From positions 1 to 64,000 of the forward strand of contig DASUWK010000062.1 in NCBI GenBank assembly GCA_036378435.1: a stretch of 64,000 nucleotides of DNA, in the 5' to 3' direction. Made by a program: the position numbers and the translations under genes. The notes beneath the pieces are model-generated. The model saw nothing but the letters and a program-made list of their open reading frames with translations, searched no databases and was not told where the DNA came from. Below, one piece after another: positions 24,836 to 32,868 of the stretch; position 1 is the first letter of the stretch; the number at the start of each line of letters is the position of its first letter. This DNA comes from DASUWK01 sp036378435 (lineage in GTDB: Bacteria; Chloroflexota; Dormibacteria; Dormibacterales; Dormibacteraceae).

Positions 24836-26382
24836 CGAAGACTCGCAGCTTCTGGGGTTGGGGCTACGAGGAGGACGCGCTGAGCGCCGAGGAGAGGGCG
24901 GCCGTCGGCCTGGTGGTCGCCGATAGGCTGGGCGGCGCCGAGCTGTATCCGCGGCCCGTGCCGCATGTCGGCGAGCTGAGCCTGCCGGCTGCGCGGGTCC
25001 AGCCGCCCGCGGCGCTGGCGTCGCTGCTGACGGACGGCCCGCTCTCCCGAGCTGCCCACGCGTACGGGAAGGCCTTCCGGGACGTCGTGCGTCACCTGGA
25101 CGGGCAGTACCCGCACCCGCCGGACCTGGTCGCCTTCCCCCGCGACGAGGCCGACCTCGAGCGGCTGCTCGCGTGGTGCGCTGACGCCCGGGTCGGCGCG
25201 ATCCCCTACGGGGCAGGCTCCAGCGTCGTCGGCGGCGTGGAGCCGGCCGTGCCCGACGGCTACTCGGGCACCGTCTCCATCGATCTCGGCCGGATGAACG
25301 CGGTCATCGAGCTGGACGAGACGGCACGCGCGGTGCGCGTGCAGGGCGGCATCCTCGGCCCGGCCCTGGAGGACGCGCTGCGCCCGCACGGGCTGACCTT
25401 GCGTCATTTCCCGCAGTCCTTCGAATTCTCCTCGGTCGGCGGCTGGATCGCGACGCGCTCCGGCGGGCACCACTCGACGCTGCGCACCCGCATCGACCAA
25501 TTCGTGGAGTCCGTGCGCATGTTGACGCCGAGCGGGGTCTTCGAAACCCGCCGGCTGCCGAGTTCTGGCGCGGGGCCGGACCCGAACTCCCTGGTCCTCG
25601 GCTCCGAGGGCACGCTCGGCGTGGTCACCGAGGCCTGGCTGCGCGTTCAGCCCCGGCCGGACGTCCGCGCTCGCGGCAGCGCCCGCTTCGAAACCTTCGC
25701 GGCCGGCGTGGAAGCTGCCCGGCGCGTCGCCCAATCGGGCTTGTATCCCGCCGAGTGCCGGCTGCTCGACCCGCTGGAGGCCGAGCTCAACGGCGCCGGC
25801 CAGGGCGAGGCGGTGCTCCTGCTGGGGTTCGAGGCGGCCGGCCTGCCGGCCTCGGTTCTCGAGGAGCAGCTGCGCAGCGCCCTCGCTCTCTGTGGCGCGC
25901 GCACCGAGGTCAGCGCCGGGGCCGCCTCGAGCTGGCGGTCCTCCTTTCTTCGCGCGCCCTACCTGCGCGACGCGCTCGCTCTGCTCGGCCTGGTCGTCGA
26001 GACCTTCGAGACCGCAGTCACCTGGGACCGCTTCGTCGTGCTGCACGAGCGGGTGGTCGCGGCCGCCCGCGAGGTCGCTCCCGCGGCGTTGGTCACCTGT
26101 CGCTTCACGCACGTCTACGCCGACGGCCCGGCGCCGTATTTCACGGTCATCGCGCCCGGTCGCGACGGCGAGCAGCTCCGCCAGTGGGACGCGATCAAGG
26201 CCGCTTGCTCGGACGCGCTGAGCGCGGCGGGCGGCACCATCACGCACCACCACGCCGTCGGCCGCGACCATCGTCCGTGGTACGGGTCCGAGGCTCCAGC
26301 GCTCTTTCTCGACGCGCTCTCCGCGGCCAAGAGGGAGCTCGACCCGCGTGGAGTCATGAACCCCGGGGCGCTGCTCCCATGA
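24832..26382 (+). CDS. FAD-linked oxidase, alkyldihydroxyacetonephosphate synthase-like
   Basis: 516 residues with the vanillyl-alcohol-oxidase-type FAD domain: PYGAGSSVVGGVEP and GGWIATRSGGHHST bind FAD, and LGSEGTLGVVTEAWL follows. The C-terminal THHHAVGRDHRPW is the HHH motif characteristic of alkyl-DHAP synthase, along with the terminal ELDPRGVMNPGALLP. This supports AGPS-like chemistry (exchange of acyl for alkyl on DHAP in ether-lipid synthesis) over a glycolate or D-lactate dehydrogenase. Bacterial relatives are often of unproven function. The TTG start overlaps the previous stop as TTGA. Confidence 0.88.
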   Translation: MTKTRSFWGWGYEEDALSAEERAAVGLVVADRLGGAELYPRPVPHVGELSLPAARVQPPAALASLLTDGPLSRAAHAYGKAFRDVVRHLDGQYPHPPDLVAFPRDEADLERLLAWCADARVGAIPYGAGSSVVGGVEPAVPDGYSGTVSIDLGRMNAVIELDETARAVRVQGGILGPALEDALRPHGLTLRHFPQSFEFSSVGGWIATRSGGHHSTLRTRIDQFVESVRMLTPSGVFETRRLPSSGAGPDPNSLVLGSEGTLGVVTEAWLRVQPRPDVRARGSARFETFAAGVEAARRVAQSGLYPAECRLLDPLEAELNGAGQGEAVLLLGFEAAGLPASVLEEQLRSALALCGARTEVSAGAASSWRSSFLRAPYLRDALALLGLVVETFETAVTWDRFVVLHERVVAAAREVAPAALVTCRFTHVYADGPAPYFTVIAPGRDGEQLRQWDAIKAACSDALSAAGGTITHHHAVGRDHRPWYGSEAPALFLDALSAAKRELDPRGVMNPGALLP

Positions 26383-26831
26383 CCGAACGGCCGGCGGAGC
26401 TCGAGCCGACCCCTGCCAATCAAGCCCTCTTCGAGCATCTCGAGGACCTGCCGCCTCGCCCGGACGGAAAGCCGCGCGATCCGTATTGGGAGATGGGCAG
26501 CCACCCCGACTGCGTCGAGTGGGTGTGGGACAGGCTGGGCGCGGCCCTGCCGGCCGAGTGCCGGCGCCTGCTGAAAGGACGCGCCGTGCTCTGCCATCCG
26601 GCGAGCGGGCGGGTGCTGGCGATGCCGTATGGCACCGCGTACATCCTCTGGCTCGCCCAGTGGGCTCGAGCCGAGGCGGCGGAAGCCGGCTACGTGGCGA
26701 ACATGGAGTGGTCGGCGCGCACGCGGACCGACCTCACCACGGCCCTGGGCGACGACGGCTGGGTGTTCGGAAAGTGGAACCAGGGCCGCGAGACGGCCTG
26801 GCTGCGCTGGAGCTACTCCGAGCTCGGCTGA
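26379..26831 (+). CDS. Conserved-looking protein of unknown function
   Basis: 150 residues, not recognised. The protein is Trp-rich (WEMG, VEWVWD, WLAQWAR, NMEWS, WVFGKWNQG), soluble and without a signal peptide. A patch with CRRLLKGRAVLCHPASGRV contains two Cys that might bind a metal or form a disulfide. ATG 26379 overlaps the AGPS-like stop as ATGA, so it is translationally coupled and last in the operon. A role with the flavoenzyme is inferred only from this coupling. Confidence 0.75.
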   Translation: MTERPAELEPTPANQALFEHLEDLPPRPDGKPRDPYWEMGSHPDCVEWVWDRLGAALPAECRRLLKGRAVLCHPASGRVLAMPYGTAYILWLAQWARAEAAEAGYVANMEWSARTRTDLTTALGDDGWVFGKWNQGRETAWLRWSYSELG

Positions 26832-26834
26832 TCC

Positions 26835-27015
26835 GGGGGGCGGCCGGAGGGCCTCGGCGAGAGATTCCGGCGCCTCGGCGTGGCTAGCCCGAGGAGGGGG
26901 TGGCGCCGCGAGGAGCGTATTCGACATACGCGCCGAGACGGCGCCGGGCACCCCGACATGGGGATCGCCCGTCTAGGCGCCGGAGGTCCGCCGGGGGTCT
27001 TCCGGCCGCTCCCCC
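26835..27015. repeat. 181-bp nested palindrome between convergent genes
   Basis: Four nested pairs of arms share one centre: CGGCCGGA 26841-26848 with its complement 27001-27008 (extended by flanking G and C runs), CCGGCGCCT 26867-26875 with 26975-26983, GGGGTGGCGCCG 26897-26908 with the split arms 26939-26944 and 26949-26954, and GCGTAT 26915-26920 with 26926-26931. The right third overlaps the end of the crotonase gene. It can form a long hairpin in RNA from either direction, so it is a likely bidirectional terminator, although a palindromic insertion is also possible. Confidence 0.8.
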
Positions 27016-27749
27016 AGAGAGCGGCGGCGCAGCGACCACATCTGCGGCGCCTTCTCGGCTTCCAGCCCCGCGGCCCAAGGCAGAGCCGGCGGGCCGAGCT
27101 CCAATCGCATCGACTTCACGGTGGCCCGCGCGAGCTCCGGGTCGCGTCCCGCCTGCTCGGCCAGCTGCAGCGCTCTCGGCTCGACCTCAGCCTCGGGCAG
27201 GGCCTCCCACGCGAGGCCGAGCTGGGCGGCGCGGCGGCCGTCGATCTCGACCCCAAAGGCGCCCAGCGCCGCCGCCGCCTCGCGCCCGGCGAGCCGGCCG
27301 AGGAGCGCGAAGTGCCCGCCGCCCGGGTGGATGCCGATCCGGGCGAACCCCGTGATGATGCTGGCGCCCTCGGCGACGATTCGAAGGTCGGTGGCGAGCA
27401 TCAGGTTGACGCCGGCGCCGACGGCGTGCCCGCGCACCGCGGCGACGGTGGGCGGCAGGAGCTCGCCCACTCGCGCGAAGGCGCGATAGGTGAGGCCCAG
27501 GTCGCGGTAGGCGTCCGGGTGCGCCGGGTCGTCGCCGGCGTTGGCCAGCAGACCGCGATGAGCCCCGGCGCAGAAGGAGTCGCCGTTGGCTTTGACGACG
27601 ACGGCGCCGATCGCCTCGTCGGCGTCGATCTCCGCGCAGGCGTCGAGCAGCTCGCGCACCATCGCAGGAACGAACGAGTTGCGGCGCTCCGGCGCGTTCA
27701 GCGTGAGGAGGGCCACCCCGTTCTGGCGTTCGAGCAGGATCTCAGTCAT
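26973..27749 (-). CDS. Enoyl-CoA hydratase/isomerase family protein (crotonase fold)
   Basis: 258 residues, full crotonase length. The oxyanion-hole segments are GDSFCAGAHRG and VRGHAVGAGVNLMLATDLRI, followed by the GFARIGIHPGGG segment. The usual acidic catalytic residues around that second region are not clearly present, so hydratase, isomerase or other CoA-ester chemistry cannot be chosen. It acts on an acyl-CoA in the cytoplasm. ATG 27749 overlaps the stop of the small dehydrogenase subunit by 8 bases. The last bases lie in the palindrome. Confidence 0.88.
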   Translation of the reverse strand: MTEILLERQNGVALLTLNAPERRNSFVPAMVRELLDACAEIDADEAIGAVVVKANGDSFCAGAHRGLLANAGDDPAHPDAYRDLGLTYRAFARVGELLPPTVAAVRGHAVGAGVNLMLATDLRIVAEGASIITGFARIGIHPGGGHFALLGRLAGREAAAALGAFGVEIDGRRAAQLGLAWEALPEAEVEPRALQLAEQAGRDPELARATVKSMRLELGPPALPWAAGLEAEKAPQMWSLRRRSLGERPEDPRRTSGA

Positions 27750-28398
27750 CGACGGTCGCCTCCCAGAGCTGGTCGGGCCTCTCACTGATGAGCGTGCCGA
27801 GAGCCGCCGACCACTCGGCCTCGCTGCCGCCCTCGTCACGCCAGCGCCAGAGCAGCGTCGTGAACCGGTGGAGCTGGTGCTCGTATGTGAAGCCGATGGC
27901 GCCGTGGACCTGGTGGGCGAGCGCCGCGCCCTCGGTCGCCGCGCGACCACACATGACCTTGGCCACGGCCACGCGCTCCGCCGTGGGGTCGGCGACCGCC
28001 TCGTCGGCCGAGGCCCTGGCCAGCGCCGCGAGGCCGGCCAGCGTGGCGAGCTGCATCTGGACCGCCTGGAAGCGATGCAGCGGCTGCCCGAACTGCTGCC
28101 GCTCTTTCGTGTACTCGACCGTCAGGTCGCGCACCCGCTCCAGCGTGGCCGCCATCTGGATGGCACGCAACAACGCCAGCCGGTGCCGCTCGTCGACGAC
28201 CTCCGGCAGGAGCCGCTCTCCGAAGTCCGTCGCGCTGGCGGCCGCCACGCCGATCACGGCGGCCAGGTCGCCGAGATCGACCTCGCCATCGACCCGCAGA
28301 TCCTGCAGGCCGGCCGCCTCGACGGCGGCGTCGACGCCATCCTCGCGCCCGAACACGTCGCGCGCGGTCGAGACCAGCAGGTCGCGGACGTCGCTCAT
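27742..28398 (-). CDS. Acyl-CoA dehydrogenase, small/partner subunit
   Basis: 218 residues matching mainly the C-terminal helical domain of acyl-CoA dehydrogenases: EYTKERQQFGQPLHRFQAVQ, then AVAKVMCGRAATEGAALAHQ and HGAIGFTYEHQLHRF. The N-terminal and middle domains are shortened, as in the beta subunits of alpha2beta2 enzymes such as those used by actinobacteria on steroid side chains. It should pair with the larger subunit encoded immediately upstream, whose stop overlaps this start by 4 bases. Substrate class (branched or polycyclic acyl-CoA) is an inference. Confidence 0.88.
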   Translation of the reverse strand: MSDVRDLLVSTARDVFGREDGVDAAVEAAGLQDLRVDGEVDLGDLAAVIGVAAASATDFGERLLPEVVDERHRLALLRAIQMAATLERVRDLTVEYTKERQQFGQPLHRFQAVQMQLATLAGLAALARASADEAVADPTAERVAVAKVMCGRAATEGAALAHQVHGAIGFTYEHQLHRFTTLLWRWRDEGGSEAEWSAALGTLISERPDQLWEATVDD

Positions 28399-29489
28399 CG
28401 ACTCTGCCCGACCAGGGCGCGGGCGACGATCCCGCGCAGGATCTCGCTCGTACCGCCGCGCAAAGTGAATCCCGGCGAGTGCGTCACGCCCTCGTGGTAG
28501 AGCCGCCGCCACGTTCCGCCGGCCGATTCCGGCGCCACGAGGAGGCGAGCCGCCTCGACCACGTCGCGCTCGAACCGGGTGCCCATGTCCTTGACCAGCG
28601 CTGCCTCGACCAGCGGTTCTTCACCGACCTGCAGCCGGGCGGCGATGCGCATCGCCAGCGCACGAAGGGCTCGGAGCCGGGCGAACAGCTCGCCCACGAC
28701 CGGCGACGGGCGGCCGCCGAGCTCCCGCACGGTCTCCGCCAGCAGGGGGAAGGTCGAGAGGAACCTTTCCGGGCCGCTGCGCTCGTATGCGAGCTCTGAA
28801 TTGACCTGCTTCCAGCCCTCGCCCTCGGTGCCGACCAGCATGTCGGCGGGCACGAAGGCGTCGTCGAACACCACCTCGCTGAAGTGCGGCTCACCCGACA
28901 GCAGCTTGATCGGGCTGACCGTCACGCCTTCCCCACGCAGGTCGATCAGCAGCTGACTCAGGCCCTCGTGCTTGCGCTCGCCGAGAGGCTGCGTGCGGAC
29001 CAACGTGATCATGTAGTGGCTGCGGTGGGCGTGGCTCGTCCAGACCTTGGTGCCCCGCACTCGCCAGCCACCCTCGACGGGAGTGGCCGTCGTGCGGACC
29101 GAGGCCAGGTCCGAGCCGGAGTCCGGTTCCGACATCCCGATCGCGAAGAAGCACTCACCGCGTGCGATCTGGGGGAGAAACCGCCGCCGCTGCTCCTCTG
29201 TCCCGTAACGCAGGAGAAGCGGCCCGGTCTGCCGGTCGGCGATCCAGTGGGCGGCGACGGGAGCGCCCACCGCCAGCAGCTCCTCGAGCACCGCGTAGCG
29301 CTCCAGGTAGCCGCGTCCGTGACCGCCGTACTCGGGCGGCAGCGTCATGCCGACCCAGCCGCGCTCGGCCAGGCGGTGGGAGAACTCGGGGTCGTGATTG
29401 GAGAGCCAGGCGTCGCAGCGGGACTCGAAACGTCCCGCGGCGAGCTCTTCCTTCAGGAAGGCGCGAACCTCGGCTCGGATCTCCGCCAC
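28395..29489 (-). CDS. Acyl-CoA dehydrogenase, large subunit
   Basis: 364 residues with the full three-domain fold. The FAD/substrate segment FFAIGMSEPDSGSDLASVRT, the middle domain VWTSHAHRSHYMITLVRT, and the C-terminal SPGFTLRGGTSEILRGIVAR are visible. It oxidises an acyl-CoA to the enoyl-CoA and passes electrons to an ETF. Together with the smaller partner subunit and the crotonase it forms a compact beta-oxidation-type operon. GTG 29489 lies 6 bases after TATGCT (this strand, 29496-29501), so it is probably the first gene of a leaderless transcript. Confidence 0.92.
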   Translation of the reverse strand: MAEIRAEVRAFLKEELAAGRFESRCDAWLSNHDPEFSHRLAERGWVGMTLPPEYGGHGRGYLERYAVLEELLAVGAPVAAHWIADRQTGPLLLRYGTEEQRRRFLPQIARGECFFAIGMSEPDSGSDLASVRTTATPVEGGWRVRGTKVWTSHAHRSHYMITLVRTQPLGERKHEGLSQLLIDLRGEGVTVSPIKLLSGEPHFSEVVFDDAFVPADMLVGTEGEGWKQVNSELAYERSGPERFLSTFPLLAETVRELGGRPSPVVGELFARLRALRALAMRIAARLQVGEEPLVEAALVKDMGTRFERDVVEAARLLVAPESAGGTWRRLYHEGVTHSPGFTLRGGTSEILRGIVARALVGQSR

Positions 29490-29540
29490 CCGGTCAGCAT
29501 AGAGGCGGGAGCGGATCGCCCTGAGGCGCCCGCCGGCTGG

Positions 29541-29855
29541 TTAGCGTCCGGTCAGGAAGTTGCCGATGTCGTTCGGCGAGAGCCCGGCGGCCCGCTCGAC
29601 GAGGATCCCGAGCACCACCAGGACGATGACCATGAAGACGAGGCCCAGCAGCTCCCAATCGGCGCGCTGCACGACCTGGAGCCACATCGGCGGCGCGTAA
29701 GTGACCCCCTCGGGCTTCCAGCCGCAGATCGGGCAGGCGCCGTCCGTGTAACGCGCGTCGAACCACCAGTCGTCGACCGGGCACTGCAGCCGGGCCGTGC
29801 CGGCCTTCGGCCCCATGAAGGACGGCCGCTGCAGGCGCAGCGATGGCATCTGCAT
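29541..29855 (-). CDS. Small zinc-ribbon-like membrane protein
   Basis: 104 residues. A Cys cluster (LQCPVDDWWFDARYTDGACPICGWKP: one Cys, then CPIC 19 residues later) looks like a three-Cys metal knuckle, with a single transmembrane helix after it (LLGLVFMVIVLVVLGILV). ATG 29855 is chosen because it begins 2 bases after the stop of the surface-protein gene upstream. It is the last gene of the ABC importer operon. The function is unknown. Confidence 0.7.
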   Translation of the reverse strand: MQMPSLRLQRPSFMGPKAGTARLQCPVDDWWFDARYTDGACPICGWKPEGVTYAPPMWLQVVQRADWELLGLVFMVIVLVVLGILVERAAGLSPNDIGNFLTGR

Positions 29856-29857
29856 CA

Positions 29858-31123
29858 CTAAGCCGCCATCACGGTCTTGCGCGCCCAGACCCAGGCGGCG
29901 ACGCCGCACATAACCAGCGCCTCCCACCCGAGGAATGCGAGCGCCAGCGGCTTGCGGCTGCTGCGGAGCAGAACGAGCGGCGCAACGTTGTGGATAGGCC
30001 GGGCGGCCGTCGCGGGGTTCGGCTGGATCGCCTGGGGGAAGGCGCCGGCGCTGAGCGTCCCGGTGCCCGACAGACTGCCGAATCCGCTCGGCACCGAGAA
30101 GTTGAGTCCTGCCAGCGACGAGCCGGTGGATGGCGTGAGGTCGGCGTCGACGCTCGCGTAGCCGAGGTCGTACTCCTCGTTGATGATGTCACCCGTCGGC
30201 AGGGACTCCACCGCCGTGACCTTGACGCCCATCGCGGTCAGGCTGGCCTTGGAGCCCTCGATCGACTTCTCTGGCGCAACCAGCTCGGCCGTGTAGGTGA
30301 CAAAGCCGGCAGCCTGCGTGCCGTTGATCGAGATGGGCTGCGTGGTCTGCTGCGGACCGATGGTCAACCCCTGGTCGGTGAGCGCGACGGTGTTCCCGTT
30401 CGCCTGCACCGAACCTATCTGCACCGACGACGTCTCCACCCTGCCGGTGCCGTTCGACGTGGCGACGCTGGCGATCACGTGGATCTTGTCGAAGACGAAG
30501 GGACCGATGGTCGCGGAGGCGACATATGACTCCGCGGTGGTGGTGACGGACCCGTCCGGGCTCAGGACTGAGCTCGTGTTGGTGGTCATCACCGGCAGCG
30601 TGCCCTGGACGTTGCCCACGTACGAGGCCTGGGCGTGCGAGCTGGTCTCGTCCACCGACCCGGTCGCGTACGGCCCCTGCCCCGGTGGGGCCTCCGAGGC
30701 GCCGAAGGTCGACTGCGTCGGGTAGATGGTCGAACGCGTCTTGCCCGGGTAGTAGGCGTGGGCGGGCGGGATCGACTGCGGGCCGAGCCCGACGTTGACG
30801 CCCTGGCCGTCGGGCACGCCCAGCAGCGTGACCCCCGCCGGACCGTAGTCGTAGTAACTGGCGGTGGCGTCGGCATAGCCGAGCCCGCCGCCGCCCGATT
30901 GCGTGCTGAAAGCCAGCGGGAAGCTCGAGTCCACGGTCAGGAACTGCAGCGAGTTGTCGTACCCGAAGACGCGCAGACCGGCCGCCTTGGCGCCGGCCCC
31001 GTAGCGCTCCACGCTGTCAGGGATCTGCGCGAACGCGACGAAGGGCAGCACGAAGAGGGGAAGGAGGGCCACTGGGATGCCGATCAGGAGGACTCGGTAG
31101 CGACGCTTCAAACCTCTTTTCAT
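29858..31123 (-). CDS. Cell-surface protein with signal peptide and C-terminal anchor
   Basis: 421 residues. An N-terminal basic stretch and signal helix (RYRVLLIGIPVALLPLFVLPF) is followed by about 330 residues of Gly/Ser/Thr/Asn-rich beta-type sequence, then an Arg/Lys stop-transfer region and C-terminal transmembrane helix near 390-415. That is the plan of a surface protein tethered by its C-terminus. No enzyme motif is visible. The ATG at 31123 overlaps the stop of the fused ABC ATPase by 4 bases, so it is made together with the transporter and could help capture its solute. That role is inferred. Confidence 0.8.
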   Translation of the reverse strand: MKRGLKRRYRVLLIGIPVALLPLFVLPFVAFAQIPDSVERYGAGAKAAGLRVFGYDNSLQFLTVDSSFPLAFSTQSGGGGLGYADATASYYDYGPAGVTLLGVPDGQGVNVGLGPQSIPPAHAYYPGKTRSTIYPTQSTFGASEAPPGQGPYATGSVDETSSHAQASYVGNVQGTLPVMTTNTSSVLSPDGSVTTTAESYVASATIGPFVFDKIHVIASVATSNGTGRVETSSVQIGSVQANGNTVALTDQGLTIGPQQTTQPISINGTQAAGFVTYTAELVAPEKSIEGSKASLTAMGVKVTAVESLPTGDIINEEYDLGYASVDADLTPSTGSSLAGLNFSVPSGFGSLSGTGTLSAGAFPQAIQPNPATAARPIHNVAPLVLLRSSRKPLALAFLGWEALVMCGVAAWVWARKTVMAA

Positions 31124-32868
31124 GCCTCAACCTCCTGACCTTGGAGGAACTCGCGCAGCAGCTCTTCGGGCTCGCGCCCCTGCTTCGCGGCCTGTTCCTG
31201 AAGTGCCCTCATCAGTGCGGCCGGGAGCCGCAGTGTCAGCTCCTCCATCAAGTCGAAGCTCAAGTGCCCATCGGCGGTGACTCCGGCAGCCGGCTCTTTG
31301 GCGGCCGCCGTGCCGAGGTATGAGCTCGCGATGAGGGACTGGTCCTGGCGCAGCCGCGCGGCCGACTCTTCGTGCGCGATCGTGCCCTGCTCGAATACGT
31401 AGGCCCTGTCCGCGATCGCAAGCGCGCTGTCCACGAACTGCTCAACGAGCAGGACCGCCGTTCCTTCCGCTTGGAAGACCTCGACGTAGGAGAACAGGCG
31501 CTGCACGATCGTCGGCGCGAGGCCCTGCGACATCTCGTCGATCATCAGCAGCTTCGGCCGGACCAGCAGGGCGCGGGCGATGGCGAGCATCTGCTGCTCG
31601 CCGCCGCTCAGGCTTCCCGCCAGCTGCCGCCGCCGCTTGCCGAGCACGGGAAAGGTGTCGTAGGCGGGCTTCAGGTCGCCGTTGCGATGGCCGCTGTAGC
31701 TGGCGAGGCGGAGCGTGTCCTCGACCGTCAGCTTCTGAAAGAGGCCGCGACCCTGCGGGACGTGCAGCAGGCCGAGGCGCACGATGTCCTGCGCGGCGCT
31801 GCGCGTGATGTCGTGCCCGTCGAAGGTGATCTTCCCGCGGGTGGCTCGAATGATGCCCGACAGCGCCCGCAGCGTCGTGGTCTTGCCGGCTCCGTTCGCG
31901 CCGATGCAGGCGACCACCTCGCCCTTGCCGACGCGGAGGTTGACGTCGCGGATAACCTCGAGATGTCCGTACCCGGCGGCGAGGCCCGTGACCTCGAGCA
32001 GGGGTTCGAACTCTGTGGTTGCCGGCTTCGCCTTGGCCGGAGCTGCCGCGACCGGCGTCAGGCCCTCGACGTCGGTGGCGTCGGGCGACTCGACCTCGAG
32101 CTTTTCCTTCGCCTCGCCGAGATAGGCGGCGATGACCTGGGGGTTGTTGCGCACCTCTTCCGGCTTGCCTGAGGCGAGCAGCCGCCCGAAGTCCAGGACG
32201 TAGATGTAGTCGCAGGCGCGCATCACGAGGCTCATGTCGTGGTCGACCAGCAGCACCGAGGTCTTGAAGCGCTCGCGCACACGCTGCAGCAGGTCCGCGA
32301 AATGAAGCGTCTCGTCGGCGTCTAGCCCGGCTGCGGGCTCGTCGAGCAGCAGCAGCTGCGGGCGCAGGCAGAGCGCGCGGGCGACCTCGACACGCCGCTG
32401 GATCCCGACTGGGAGATCGCCGGCCAGAACGTCCTGGTACGCGAGCAGCTCCAGCGCGTGGAGGGTGGCGCGCGCGTACTCGGTGGCGCGCTTCTCCTGG
32501 TAAACGGCGACCGGCAAGCGGAGCGCGTCGGCCACGATGTTCCGCCGGCTGAGCGCGTCGATCGGGAGCTTCAGGTTCTCGAGCACGGTCATGCTCGGCC
32601 AGAGCTGGAGGTTCTGGAACGTGCGCGCGATGCCGATCTGGGCGCGCTCGTGCGGCTTCAGCCCGCCGAGGGGCCTGCCGTCGTAGTGCATGGTCCCTTC
32701 GTCGGGGTTGATGACGCCGGAGATGCAGTTGAAAAGCGTCGTCTTGCCGGCGCCGTTGGGGCCGATCAGGCCGAGGATCTCGCCGCGGTTCAGGTCGAAG
32801 CCGACATGGTCGAGCGCGGTGACGCCGCCGAAGCGGACGACGACGTCCTTTACCGACAGGAGGCTCAT
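31120..32868 (-). CDS. Fused LivG-LivF-type ABC ATPase with RHH-like C-terminal tail
   Basis: 582 residues with two complete ATPase domains. Domain 1 (1-250, LivG type) has GPNGAGKTT near 36-44, the LivG-type signature GIQRRVEVARAL and LLLDEPAAGLD. Domain 2 (about 290-520, LivF type) has GANGAGKTT, LSGGEQQMLAIARAL and LMIDEMSQGLAP. The last 45 residues add LTLRLPAALMRALQEQ then EPEELLREFL, which resembles a CopG-type ribbon-helix-helix. LivG and LivF are normally separate proteins. The first ATG follows the LivM stop with 4 bases overlap. It powers a branched-chain amino-acid-type importer. Confidence 0.92.
   Translation of the reverse strand: MSLLSVKDVVVRFGGVTALDHVGFDLNRGEILGLIGPNGAGKTTLFNCISGVINPDEGTMHYDGRPLGGLKPHERAQIGIARTFQNLQLWPSMTVLENLKLPIDALSRRNIVADALRLPVAVYQEKRATEYARATLHALELLAYQDVLAGDLPVGIQRRVEVARALCLRPQLLLLDEPAAGLDADETLHFADLLQRVRERFKTSVLLVDHDMSLVMRACDYIYVLDFGRLLASGKPEEVRNNPQVIAAYLGEAKEKLEVESPDATDVEGLTPVAAAPAKAKPATTEFEPLLEVTGLAAGYGHLEVIRDVNLRVGKGEVVACIGANGAGKTTTLRALSGIIRATRGKITFDGHDITRSAAQDIVRLGLLHVPQGRGLFQKLTVEDTLRLASYSGHRNGDLKPAYDTFPVLGKRRRQLAGSLSGGEQQMLAIARALLVRPKLLMIDEMSQGLAPTIVQRLFSYVEVFQAEGTAVLLVEQFVDSALAIADRAYVFEQGTIAHEESAARLRQDQSLIASSYLGTAAAKEPAAGVTADGHLSFDLMEELTLRLPAALMRALQEQAAKQGREPEELLREFLQGQEVEA

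Noticed and set aside
23983..26271. A 762-codon minus-strand frame opposite the CDF and AGPS-like genes.
   Set aside because: Composition is typical of a high-GC antisense frame, and the plus-strand genes have conserved motifs and start-stop coupling.
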